Shown here piece by piece: positions 38,125 through 46,600 of a stretch of 64,000 nucleotides of DNA (the first letter of the stretch is position 1; every line of letters starts with the position of its first letter). The stretch is from Smithella sp. Its GTDB lineage: Bacteria; Desulfobacterota; Syntrophia; Syntrophales; Smithellaceae. The position numbers were made by a program, and so were the translations under genes. Where the stretch lies: NCBI GenBank assembly GCA_007244375.1, contig SCVW01000025.1, positions 62,001-126,000 of the forward strand, read 5' to 3'. The notes beneath the pieces were generated by a model. The model saw only the letters and a list, made by a program, of their open reading frames with translations, did not search any database and was not told the origin of the DNA.

Positions 38125-38554
38125 AACTGAAAATTATTTATATAAGAATAGTTTTGATGTTGAGGGTGGTAATTTTAATAATGCCGGGGCTGTTTCTACA
38201 CAAGTAAAATCTATTCTAAAAAATATCGGTTTGCCTAACAACGTCATCAGGAAAGCTGCAATTGCCTGCTATGAATCAGAAATTAATATTGTATCCTATG
38301 CCAGGCAGGGAGTTATAAATCTGATAGTCACTCCAAAAACTGTCGAATTTGACATCGCCGATGAAGGTCCGGGAATACCGGATATTGAATTGGCAATGGA
38401 GCAAGGTTATTCAACCGCAGATCGGCAAATAAGAGAAATGGGGTTTGGTGCCGGTATGGGACTCTATAACATCAAGTGTTCATCCGACATATTCAACCTG
38501 ACATCGGAAGTGGACAAAGGAACTTTTTTGAAAATAATTATCAATATTCCTTAA
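38099..38554 (+). CDS. Anti-sigma-factor-like HATPase protein
   Basis: A protein of about 151 residues with one GHKL ATPase domain: IACYESEINIV (N-box), DIADEGPGIPDIE (G1) and GFGAGMGLYNIK (G2). No histidine phosphorylation domain is present, as in SpoIIAB/RsbW-type switch kinases. EQGYSTADRQIREMGFGAGMG is the motif I associate with the anti-sigma regulatory factors found in Firmicute hydrogenase operons. The start is probably TTG 38099, inside copy 2 of the DRTGG genes, preceded by GGA. The kinase substrate is not evident; no STAS-domain anti-anti-sigma partner is in the window. Confidence 0.78.
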   Translation: MKITVHTAETENYLYKNSFDVEGGNFNNAGAVSTQVKSILKNIGLPNNVIRKAAIACYESEINIVSYARQGVINLIVTPKTVEFDIADEGPGIPDIELAMEQGYSTADRQIREMGFGAGMGLYNIKCSSDIFNLTSEVDKGTFLKIIINIP

Positions 38555-38571
38555 TTCATCAAGGACTTATT

Positions 38572-38907
38572 ATGAATGTCGAAACTATCATTAAAGAATT
38601 AAATTTAAAGGTAAGGTCTGCATTAGACAAACTTAATAATAATGTTACAGGAGGTTATACGGGAGATCTTCTAAGCGATGTTATAGCAAACTCTCACGAA
38701 GGAGATATCTGGATAACAAGGCAGGTACACCAGAATATTGTTGCCGTAGCGAGTCTGAAGGAACATGCAGGTATTATACTAACCAATTCGTGCGAACCAA
38801 CCAGGGAAACTTTAGAAAAAGCAAATCAGGAAAAAATACCTGTAATGATTTCCGATTTACCGGCCTTTGAGTTAACTGGTAAAATTTATAATCTTTTGGT
38901 AAAATAA
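38572..38907 (+). CDS. DRTGG-like protein, divergent third member
   Basis: A 111-residue protein with the same fold pattern as the two DRTGG copies but clearly divergent (GGYTGDLLSDVIANSHEGDIWIT, and SDLPAFELTGKIYNLL at the end). Relatives of this form normally accompany the anti-sigma-like ATPase next to hydrogenases. It lies 17 bases after the ATPase gene and is followed by a likely terminator, closing the first half of the cluster. Confidence 0.75.
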   Translation: MNVETIIKELNLKVRSALDKLNNNVTGGYTGDLLSDVIANSHEGDIWITRQVHQNIVAVASLKEHAGIILTNSCEPTRETLEKANQEKIPVMISDLPAFELTGKIYNLLVK

Positions 38908-38931
38908 ATACCAAGTTACGGCAAGCTCTTC

Positions 38932-38955
38932 AATGACCATTTATGGCCATTTTTT
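38932..38955 (+). terminator. Probable intrinsic terminator after the DRTGG/ATPase genes
   Basis: AATGACCAT and ATGGCCATT form a 9-bp stem (one wobble) with a 2-base loop, followed by a run of T. It suggests the PHP gene starts a new unit. A loop of two bases is tight, so the true fold may use a shorter stem. Confidence 0.5.
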
Positions 38956-39169
38956 AAAACCATATCAATTTCCTGAACAACTTTGTTGTCATCATCGTAG
39001 ATTTCTCATTATACGTACTTATGATTATAGCTTACATTTTTTTAATCCGCCATTGTTGCACCTTGCCTTTTGCTTGAGGGTGTGAAGAATTAGAGATATT
39101 TTAAATTTGTGCCTTAATTTTAATTGATGTCATCCAGGTGGCAATTTTCCTAAAAGGTATAAAAGAGTC

Positions 39170-39910
39170 ATGCTGAAAGTTTTTAACTGTGATCTGCATA
39201 TACATACCTGCCTTTCACCCTGCGCCGAGCTTGATATGCACCCAATGCTTTTAGTAAAAAAAGCCTTGGAAAAGGAACTCGATATTATTGCCATCTGTGA
39301 TCATAATTCTTCAGCAAACGTTCCTTACGTAATCAAAGCTGCACAGGCAAGCAAACTAAGAATACTGCCCGGTATGGAAATCACAACAATTGAAGAAGTC
39401 CATATATTAGCAATATTCGATTCCATTTCAAATCTTTCATTAATGCAAAATATTATTGATAAGCATCTTAAAGGAGAAAATGATGAGGATAGTTTTGGTG
39501 TCCAGGCTATAGTTAATGAAAAAGGCGAAGTAGAGGGCATAAATAACCAATTACTGATCGGCGCAACTGACTTATCCATGGACACATCGATTAACTATAT
39601 ACATCAATTCGACGGATTAGCTATTGCCGCGCATATAGACCGGGATAGTTTTAGTGTATTTAGCCAACTCGGATTTATTGATGACAATTCCGGATTTGAC
39701 GCGCTGGAAATAACACCTCGAACAGGTTTTCATGGAGCAAGAACCAAATATCCGGAACTTTGCAAATATTCATTTATCATGTCGTCGGATTCCCATTTTA
39801 TAAAAGATATCGGAACGGCAACCACACAAATTATGCTTCAGGAACCATCTGTTGCCGAATTGAAAATGGCTTTCAAAAAACAAAATGGACGTTGTGTGAT
39901 GGAACGATAA
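39170..39910 (+). CDS. PHP-domain phosphoesterase
   Basis: A 246-residue PHP-fold protein. Metal-binding residues are visible: DLHIHTCLSPCAE at residues 6-18, CDHNSSAN near 43, GMEITTIEEVH near 66, AAHIDR near 148 and SSDSHF near 206. It is expected to hydrolyse a phosphoester or nucleotide in the cytoplasm; the substrate is unknown. The gene ends one base into the next ATPase gene (TAATG), so the two are coupled. PHP genes of this type recur next to trimeric [FeFe]-hydrogenases. Confidence 0.82.
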   Translation: MLKVFNCDLHIHTCLSPCAELDMHPMLLVKKALEKELDIIAICDHNSSANVPYVIKAAQASKLRILPGMEITTIEEVHILAIFDSISNLSLMQNIIDKHLKGENDEDSFGVQAIVNEKGEVEGINNQLLIGATDLSMDTSINYIHQFDGLAIAAHIDRDSFSVFSQLGFIDDNSGFDALEITPRTGFHGARTKYPELCKYSFIMSSDSHFIKDIGTATTQIMLQEPSVAELKMAFKKQNGRCVMER

Positions 39911-40452
39911 TGCTGGAACTTGCCGCGCATATTCTGGATATTGCCGAAAACTCTGTCCGGGCAGGTGCTGAATTAATTGAAATCAACATTAACGAAGACA
40001 CCATTGATGATCTTCTTTCCATAGAAATTATCGACGACGGCCAGGGAATGAAGCAGGAAGAGATTAAGAAAGCTTTGGATCCCTTTTATACAACTAAAAC
40101 TGTAAGACGAATAGGTTTAGGCCTTCCGCTCCTCGCAGATGCCACCCAAAGATCAGGTGGCCATTTTAATCTGGAGTCTCAAGAGGGCAAAGGAACAACT
40201 GTTCAAGCATATTTCGGACACAGTCACATAGACAGGCAACCCCTCGGCGATATTATCAACACATTGATTATTTTAATTGCCGGTAATCCGGATGTCGATT
40301 TTGTTTACAAACATAAATACAATAGTCAGCAATTTAAAATGGACACCCGAAATATCCGTAAAGAAATCGATGATATACCGATAAATCATCCTGAAATATT
40401 AAAATATATCCGGGAAGTTTTAGAAGAAGGGTTTAATGACATAAAACAGTGA
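39910..40452 (+). CDS. HATPase (histidine-kinase-like ATPase) protein without phosphoacceptor domain
   Basis: A 180-residue protein starting MLELAAHILDIAENSVRAGA, where an N-box-like helix lies directly at the start; IIDDGQGM (G1) and TVRRIGLGLPLLADA (G2) follow, with no HisKA domain. The last 60 residues form a family-specific tail. It may work as a kinase domain in trans or as a redox/nucleotide switch linked to the hydrogenase. A decayed copy of its last 50 codons lies immediately downstream. Confidence 0.78.
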   Translation: MLELAAHILDIAENSVRAGAELIEININEDTIDDLLSIEIIDDGQGMKQEEIKKALDPFYTTKTVRRIGLGLPLLADATQRSGGHFNLESQEGKGTTVQAYFGHSHIDRQPLGDIINTLIILIAGNPDVDFVYKHKYNSQQFKMDTRNIRKEIDDIPINHPEILKYIREVLEEGFNDIKQ

Positions 40453-40493
40453 TACAAAATTGTTCCCCGAAAGTGAAAAAAAATTGAAAAATC

Positions 40494-40642
40494 AGTAATT
40501 CAGATATTGCTTTTATTTATAAACATTGATATATGACCGGCAGTCAAAAGGCTTGCATAATATAGCGAAGGAAATCAAGGATGTGACAACAGTTCATCCT
40601 GAAATATGAAAGTATATCAGGGGCATTTTGAAGGAGATTTAA
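40494..40642 (+). pseudogene. Fossil duplicate of the HATPase C-terminus
   Basis: Translated piecewise, this stretch reads SNSDIAFIYKH, a stop, then after a shift NIAKEIKDVTTVHPEI, a stop, and KYIRGILKEI. The intact neighbour reads GNPDVDFVYKH, NIRKEIDDIPINHPEI and KYIREVLEEG in the same order (40282-40437). The copy has stops and a frame change, so it is a relic of a tandem duplication, now filling the leader of the hydrogenase operon. Confidence 0.75.
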
Positions 40643-40693
40643 TATAATAAAGCTTGAAGCTAAAATAGCCCCAAAAGATCGAGGAGGAATTTG

Positions 40694-41188
40694 ATGAAAG
40701 CTGAAGACACAGAGTTATTGAAAGAATTTTCAAAAGAACAAGTAAAAAAATTAAACAGCATTATCGAAAAATTTAAAGGCAAGCCGGGAGGATTAATTCC
40801 AGTATTGGAAGAAGCGCAAGTTGTCCTGGAATATCTTCCTATTTCCGTGCAGAAAAAAATTGCATCCGGATTGAATCTGCCGTTGAGCCGAGTTTACGGC
40901 GTTGTCACTTTTTACTCTTTTTTCACAATGACCCCCCGCGGCAAACACACCGTCCGTGTTTGTCTGGGTACTGCTTGTTACGTACGTGGCGGTAAAGCCA
41001 TCTATGAACAAATAGAGAAACAGTTTGGAATCAGCGAAGGAGAAACAACGCCGGACCGCATGTTCACATTGGAAACGGTAAGATGTCTGGGAGCCTGCGG
41101 GCTTGGTCCTGTTGTTGTGGTGGACGAAGATGTCCACGGCCGGGTTAAACCGGGAAAAATTAAAGAAATCTTAAGTCAGTACAACTAA
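40694..41188 (+). CDS. hndA: [FeFe]-hydrogenase subunit, NuoE-like [2Fe-2S] protein (HndA/HydC)
   Basis: A 164-residue thioredoxin-like ferredoxin. Four cysteine ligands are present in CLGTACYVRG near residue 95 and VRCLGACGLGP near 133. In bifurcating hydrogenases this subunit relays electrons to the flavin subunit. Start ATG 40694 follows GAGGAGG by six bases. It is the first gene of hndABCD. Confidence 0.92.
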   Translation: MKAEDTELLKEFSKEQVKKLNSIIEKFKGKPGGLIPVLEEAQVVLEYLPISVQKKIASGLNLPLSRVYGVVTFYSFFTMTPRGKHTVRVCLGTACYVRGGKAIYEQIEKQFGISEGETTPDRMFTLETVRCLGACGLGPVVVVDEDVHGRVKPGKIKEILSQYN

Positions 41189-41224
41189 TAGAATTTCTAC
41201 TTTATAAAAATGGAGGAAAAGCCG

Positions 41225-41608
41225 ATGGCGAAACTAACTATTGATGATTTAAAAAAAATTAAAGAAAAAGTACACAAAGAAATGTCTCTGCGTGACGGTA
41301 AACGTCGCGTTAAAATAACTGTTCACATGGGAACATGTGGTATCGCTTCAGGGGCAAAAGAAGTCATGAATACTCTTCTTCAGGAAATTGAAACTGCCAA
41401 GGTAAATGACGTCGTTGTCACAACATCCGGATGCATGGGACTTTGCAGCCGCGAACCGTTGGTTACGGTTGAAGTATTAAATCAGGATCCTATTAAATAC
41501 GAATATATGAATCCCAACAAAATGAGACAGGTTTTTAAAAAACATGTTTTGGAAGGAGAGATTCAGACGCCTTTTGTTCTTGCCAAAGGCTCTGAGGTAA
41601 TCAAATAA
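41225..41608 (+). CDS. hndB: [FeFe]-hydrogenase subunit, HndB-like [2Fe-2S] protein
   Basis: A protein of about 127 residues with a C-terminal thioredoxin-like ferredoxin fold: MGTCGIASGAKEV near residue 35 and TTSGCMGLCSREP near 70 carry the cysteines. The long N-terminal helix (DLKKIKEKVHKEM) is typical. HndB occurs in four-subunit NADP-reducing enzymes of Desulfovibrio type. ATG 41225 with GGAGG nine bases before it is preferred to the upstream in-frame ATG 41210. Confidence 0.88.
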   Translation: MAKLTIDDLKKIKEKVHKEMSLRDGKRRVKITVHMGTCGIASGAKEVMNTLLQEIETAKVNDVVVTTSGCMGLCSREPLVTVEVLNQDPIKYEYMNPNKMRQVFKKHVLEGEIQTPFVLAKGSEVIK

Positions 41609-41670
41609 TTTTTTTCGCCTGTCGTGCGCTGATAAAAGCATGATAATTTCCGAAGGAGGATGTTGGCTAA

Positions 41671-44600
41671 ATGAAGGTTTTTCGTTCACACTTATTAATA
41701 TGCGGAGGCACTGGTTGTCAGGCTTCGGGCAGTCCTGCCGTTAAAGAAGCTTTATTGGAAGAACTGGAAAAAAGAAAATTAACTGAAGAAATAAAAGTTG
41801 TCGAAACGGGATGTAATGGCTTCTGCGCCTTAGGTCCAATCATGGTAGCATACCCTGAAGGTGTTATTTATATTAGTTTGAAACCTGACGATATTCCGGA
41901 ACTGGTTGAAGAGCATCTGATCAAAGGCAGAATCGTAAAGAGATTGTTATACAAGGAACCCGGTACGGAGAAAGTTATTCCTACCATGCAGGAAATTCCC
42001 TTTTTCGCTCATCAGGAATTACGCGTACTGAGAAACCGCGGTCTTATTGACCCGGAAAAAATCGAAGAATATATTGCCCGAGACGGTTACGCCGGTATGG
42101 CTAAAGCGCTCACGGAAATGACGCCTGAACAAATCGTCAAAGAAATGCTTGATTCAGGTTTGCGCGGCCGGGGCGGAGCAGGATTTCCCACAGGTTTAAA
42201 ATGGAAATTTGCCGCCCAGTCCAAAGGCGATGTAAAATATGTGTTATGTAATGCTGACGAAGGCGATCCCGGTGCTTTCATGGATCGCAGTGTTCTGGAA
42301 GCTGATCCACACGCTGTTTTGGAAGGAATGGTTATCGCCGCTAAAGCGATCGGTTCTTCCAGAGGTTATATTTACTGCCGCGCTGAGTATCCACTGGCTA
42401 TTCATCGTTTAAACATCGCTATCGCCCAGGCCAAAGAAGCGGGTTTGCTTGGTAAAAATATATTGGGTACAGGTTTTGATTTTGACCTGGAAATTTATCA
42501 GGGTGCAGGAGCATTTGTTTGCGGTGAAGAAACGGCCCTGATGACTTCAATCGAAGGAAAACGAGGCATGCCCCGTCCGAGACCTCCCTTCCCCGCCGTA
42601 GCGGGACTCTGGCAGAAACCAAGTATACTGAACAATGTGGAAACTCTGGCCAACGTCGGACAAATAATTCTGCGCGGCGCATCATGGTACGCATCCATCG
42701 GAACAGAGAAGAGTAAAGGTACAAAGGTTTTCGCTCTAACCGGTGATGTTAACAACGTCGGTCTGGTCGAGGTTCCCATGGGTACAAAACTCGGCACTAT
42801 TGTTTATGACATCGGCGGCGGTATCCCCGGAGGCAAGAAATTCAAAGCGGCTCAGCTTGGTGGTCCTTCCGGTGGCTGTATTCCCATTCAGCATTTGAAT
42901 GCCCCTGTTGACTATGAAAAAGTTGCCGAACTCGGCGCTATCATGGGGTCCGGTGGTTTGATTGTTATGAATGAAGACAAGTGCGCCGTCGATATGGCCC
43001 GGTTCTTCATGGATTTCTGCCAGGACGAATCATGCGGTAAATGTACCCCCTGTCGTGAAGGAACAAAACGCATGCTGGAAATTCTGACCAATATTACCGA
43101 GGGCAAAGGGAAAGAAGGAGACATCGAGCTTCTGGAAGAAATGGCTACCGTTATCAAAAATGCTGCCCTTTGCGGACTGGGACAAACCGCCCCCAATCCG
43201 GTTTTGAGCACCATTCGTTATTTCCGCAAAGAATATGAGGAACACATCCGCGATCACAAATGTCGTGCCGCAGTTTGTTCGGCAATGTTCAAATCGCCTT
43301 GTCAGCACACATGTCCTATTGGAATGGATATTCCTTCATATATCGCCCTGATCAGAGCGGAAAGATTTGAAGACGCTTACAGAATACTTCTGCAGACAAA
43401 TCCCTTCCCCTCAGTTTGCGGAAGAGTATGTGATCACAAATGTCAGAGCAAATGCCGCCGTGGCAACATGGATGAGGCAATAGCCATCAAATTCCTGAAA
43501 CGTTTCATTACAGACAATGCTGTACGTCCCAAGGTAGAAGCAGTACCGGTTACCCGCAAAGAAAAGATAGCCGTTATCGGTGCCGGTCCTGCCGGATTGA
43601 CCGCAGCGCGCGATCTTGCTCTACGCGGTTACAAAGTAACAGTTTTCGAAGAATTGCCCAAAGCCGGCGGTATGCTTTATTGGGGTATTCCTTCCTATCG
43701 TCTGCCGCGTAATATTCTCGATAACGAAATTGACGATATCCACAAATTGGGAGTGGAAATCAAACTGAAAACCCGTGTCGGTAAAGATATTACTTTTGCC
43801 AAACTGCAAAAAGATTTCAATTATATCTATCTGGCCACCGGTGCCCATAAGAGTCAGAAGATGGGCGTTGAAGGCGAAAACCTGAAAAACGTTTTCGGAG
43901 GCGTGGAATTTCTGCGTGACTTCAATGCCAATGAAGGTAAATGGCTGAAAGGCGAAAAAACCCTCGGCAAGAAAGTGGCCGTCATCGGTGGAGGTAATTC
44001 CGCAATAGATGCTGCCAGAGTAGCCATGCGTCTTGGCGCCAGCGTTACCATTCTCTATCGCCGCCTGAAACAGGATATGCCGGCTGCCGAAGAAGAAATC
44101 AAAGCGGCCGAGGAAGAAGGAATCAAGATTGAACTCCTGGTAGCTCCTCTGAAAATCGAAGGAACCAAAGGAAAGGTCAGTTCGATTACCTGCCAGAGAA
44201 TGGCACTGGGCGACTTTGACAATAGCGGCCGTAAAAAACCGGTCCCGGTAGAAGGCTCCGACTTTACCTTGAATGTCGATGCCATCATCGCTGCTATCGG
44301 CCAGGCTCCTGATATGAGCTTTATCGACAAGAAAGCCGGCATAGAGATCAACAAGTGGGATTGCTACAACGTCGGCAACGTTTACAAATCACGCACCAAC
44401 AATCCCAAATTTTTTGCCGGCGGCGATGCTGCAACAGGTCCGGATACGGTCATTGCCGCTATCAGCGCCGGTCATCAGGCGGCTGATGATATTGACTCGG
44501 CCATACGCGAAGCTAACGGCGAACGTCCTTATGAAAAACCTGAATCGGAAAAGATCGATATACCTTTAATTATCGACGAAGAATCTGTAGAAACTCCACA

Positions 44601-44727
44601 GATGTCCATGCCGGAAATGTCTGCATCCAAACGTAAAAAGACTTTTGCGGAAGTGGAACTGGGATTCAAAAAAGCGGATGCCATTAAGGAAGCATGCCGT
44701 TGCCTGCGTTGTGATGCAAGTATTTAG
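41671..44727 (+). CDS. hndC: NuoF-like flavin subunit fused to a GltD/NfnB-like NAD(P)H oxidoreductase module
   Basis: 1018 residues. Residues 1-95: thioredoxin-like [2Fe-2S] domain (CGGTGCQASG, ETGCNGFCALGP). About 100-500: NuoF FMN/NAD(P)H domain (GLRGRGGAGFPTG near 162, GAFVCGEETAL, SLBB) and the ESCGKCTPCREG [4Fe-4S] site near 453. Then, in place of the usual two C-terminal ferredoxin clusters, a GltD/Nfn-type module: cysteine-rich start CRAAVCSAMFKSPCQHTCPIG near 531, FAD site IAVIGAGPAGLTAARD near 633, second nucleotide site VAVIGGGNSAIDAARV near 768, FFAGGDAATGPDTV near 905, and a final CRCLRCDAS. The fusion could couple H2 evolution to NADPH as well as NADH and ferredoxin; that is inference. 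Start ATG 41671, ribosome site GGAGGAT. Confidence 0.9.
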   Translation: MKVFRSHLLICGGTGCQASGSPAVKEALLEELEKRKLTEEIKVVETGCNGFCALGPIMVAYPEGVIYISLKPDDIPELVEEHLIKGRIVKRLLYKEPGTEKVIPTMQEIPFFAHQELRVLRNRGLIDPEKIEEYIARDGYAGMAKALTEMTPEQIVKEMLDSGLRGRGGAGFPTGLKWKFAAQSKGDVKYVLCNADEGDPGAFMDRSVLEADPHAVLEGMVIAAKAIGSSRGYIYCRAEYPLAIHRLNIAIAQAKEAGLLGKNILGTGFDFDLEIYQGAGAFVCGEETALMTSIEGKRGMPRPRPPFPAVAGLWQKPSILNNVETLANVGQIILRGASWYASIGTEKSKGTKVFALTGDVNNVGLVEVPMGTKLGTIVYDIGGGIPGGKKFKAAQLGGPSGGCIPIQHLNAPVDYEKVAELGAIMGSGGLIVMNEDKCAVDMARFFMDFCQDESCGKCTPCREGTKRMLEILTNITEGKGKEGDIELLEEMATVIKNAALCGLGQTAPNPVLSTIRYFRKEYEEHIRDHKCRAAVCSAMFKSPCQHTCPIGMDIPSYIALIRAERFEDAYRILLQTNPFPSVCGRVCDHKCQSKCRRGNMDEAIAIKFLKRFITDNAVRPKVEAVPVTRKEKIAVIGAGPAGLTAARDLALRGYKVTVFEELPKAGGMLYWGIPSYRLPRNILDNEIDDIHKLGVEIKLKTRVGKDITFAKLQKDFNYIYLATGAHKSQKMGVEGENLKNVFGGVEFLRDFNANEGKWLKGEKTLGKKVAVIGGGNSAIDAARVAMRLGASVTILYRRLKQDMPAAEEEIKAAEEEGIKIELLVAPLKIEGTKGKVSSITCQRMALGDFDNSGRKKPVPVEGSDFTLNVDAIIAAIGQAPDMSFIDKKAGIEINKWDCYNVGNVYKSRTNNPKFFAGGDAATGPDTVIAAISAGHQAADDIDSAIREANGERPYEKPESEKIDIPLIIDEESVETPQMSMPEMSASKRKKTFAEVELGFKKADAIKEACRCLRCDASI

Positions 44728-44761
44728 TTTTTGTTTGTAAAGATTAAGGAGAAATAATTTT

Positions 44762-46522
44762 ATGTCAACTGTCAAATTGACTATAGATAATCGCCAAGTA
44801 GAAGTGGAAGCCGGTACAACTATTCTGGAAGCTGCCCGGAGCATTGGAATTAAGATTCCCACGCTGTGTGCATGGACGGAAAGAAACCACACACCGGGTG
44901 CCTGCCGGGTTTGTATGACCGAAGTTGAAGGTCAGCGCTCCCTGGTCGCCGCCTGTGTTTTTCCGGTGACTGAAGGCATGGTTATTCACACCAATACAGA
45001 AAAAGTCCGTCAGGCCAGAAAAATGGTAGTGGAACTGCTACTGGCCAATCATCCGCAGGAATGCAATTTCTGCGTCAGAAACGGCAACTGCGAATTGCAG
45101 AAAGTAGCTGAGTTTGTCGGCCTCAAAGAAGTCCGTTTTGAATACACCAAATTCCCCAAGGAAGGGATGATCGACCGTTCCAGCCCCGCTATTGTTCGGG
45201 ACAGTCGCAAATGCATCGAGTGTCACCGTTGCGTAACTGTCTGCGAACAGGTTCAGACTGTAAGTGTCTTGACCCCCGCGCACCGCGGCAGCGATGTCAA
45301 AGTGGTTCCGGCGTTTGATTTGCCCCTGATTGAATCCAACTGCGTGGCTTGCGGACAGTGTATTCTTGTTTGTCCGGTCGGCGCCCTTTATGAAAAGGAT
45401 GATGTCGATGCAGTATGGAAAGCCTTGCAGGATTCGACAAAGCACGTCATTGTCCAGGAAGCTCCGGCAATTCGAGCAGCTTTAGGTGAGGAATTCGGTA
45501 TGCCTCCGGGAAGCCTTGTCACCGGTAAAATGATTGCTGCCTTGAGGAGATTGGGCTTTGATAAAGTCTTCGACACAAACTTTACCGCAGACCTCACTAT
45601 TATTGAAGAAGGAAATGAACTGCTCAAAAGAGTCAAGGAAGGCGGAACTCTGCCGATGATTACCTCTTGCTCTCCCGGTTGGGTCAAATTTTGCGAGCAT
45701 TTTTATCCGGATCTTCTCGGAAATATCTCAACCTGCAAATCGCCACAGCAGATGTTCGGCGCACTGGCCAAAACATATTATGCGGAAACAGCGGATATCG
45801 ATCCGAAAGATATCGTTTCGGTATCGATTATGCCCTGCACCGCCAAAAAATTCGAAGCGCAACGCCCGGAAATGAACGGCAGTGGTTTCCGTGATGTGGA
45901 TTACGTTTTAACAACACGCGAACTTGGACGTATGATCAAGGAAGCCGGCATTGATTTTGAAGCTTTGGACGATGAAGATTACGATGCTCCGATGGGTGAA
46001 TATACCGGCGCCGCCACGATATTCGGCGCCACAGGCGGTGTTATGGAAGCAGCCCTGCGTACGGTTTACGCGGTTGTCACGGGTGAAAACCTGCCCAGTC
46101 TGGATATTACCCCTGTCCGTGGTTTGGAAGGCGTCAAGGAAGCGACTGTGGAAGTCGGTCCATTAGGAAAGGTAAAAGTGGCCGTAGCTCACGGACTGGG
46201 TAATGCCCGCAAATTATTGGACAAGATCCGTGAGGGTAATGCTGATTATGCCTTTATCGAAATTATGTGCTGTCCCGGCGGTTGCATCTCCGGCGGCGGC
46301 GAGCCTATACCTACTAATGACGAAATTCGGATCTTGCGTTCCGACGCTCTATATAAAGATGATGGGTCGGTTCAGAAAAATCGCCAATCACATGAGAATG
46401 AATCCGTTAAAAAATTATATGAAAAATTCCTGAAGGAACCTCTCGGACACCAGTCTCATAAATTGTTGCACACCAAGTATACAAATAGAGGAACAGATTT
46501 GCCTCACAGGAAAAATGGTTAA
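44762..46522 (+). CDS. hndD: [FeFe]-hydrogenase catalytic subunit (HndD/HydA)
   Basis: 586 residues. Order: [2Fe-2S] plant-type ferredoxin (CAWTERNHTPGACRVC), His-ligated [4Fe-4S] (HPQECNFCVRNGNC), two [4Fe-4S] clusters (CIECHRC and CVACGQC), then the H-cluster domain. L1 is TSCSPGW (Cys303, Ser304), L2 MPCTAKKFE (Cys359), L3 EIMCCPGGC (Cys504, Cys508). L1 has Ser where the best-known enzymes have a second Cys; I recall TSCSPGW from other NAD(P)-linked multimeric enzymes, so I do not take it as inactivation. No signal peptide, so cytoplasmic. It reduces protons with electrons from HndC. Confidence 0.94.
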   Translation: MSTVKLTIDNRQVEVEAGTTILEAARSIGIKIPTLCAWTERNHTPGACRVCMTEVEGQRSLVAACVFPVTEGMVIHTNTEKVRQARKMVVELLLANHPQECNFCVRNGNCELQKVAEFVGLKEVRFEYTKFPKEGMIDRSSPAIVRDSRKCIECHRCVTVCEQVQTVSVLTPAHRGSDVKVVPAFDLPLIESNCVACGQCILVCPVGALYEKDDVDAVWKALQDSTKHVIVQEAPAIRAALGEEFGMPPGSLVTGKMIAALRRLGFDKVFDTNFTADLTIIEEGNELLKRVKEGGTLPMITSCSPGWVKFCEHFYPDLLGNISTCKSPQQMFGALAKTYYAETADIDPKDIVSVSIMPCTAKKFEAQRPEMNGSGFRDVDYVLTTRELGRMIKEAGIDFEALDDEDYDAPMGEYTGAATIFGATGGVMEAALRTVYAVVTGENLPSLDITPVRGLEGVKEATVEVGPLGKVKVAVAHGLGNARKLLDKIREGNADYAFIEIMCCPGGCISGGGEPIPTNDEIRILRSDALYKDDGSVQKNRQSHENESVKKLYEKFLKEPLGHQSHKLLHTKYTNRGTDLPHRKNG

Positions 46523-46550
46523 TTTTTTTCGATAAAATCCATTGATATTA

Positions 46551-46590
46551 AAGGGGTTTGCTTCAACCGGGGCAAACCTTTTTATTTTTA
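46551..46590 (+). terminator. Hairpin with T-tract between hndD and the aspartase-like gene
   Basis: GGTTTGC (46555-46561) pairs with GCAAACC (46572-46578), followed by TTTTTATTTTT. It ends only about ten bases before ATG 46601, which has no ribosome site of its own, so it may partly gate read-through into the maturation genes. Its arms and spacing resemble the hairpin at 54510-54552. Confidence 0.75.
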
Positions 46591-46600
46591 TTCCCAATAC

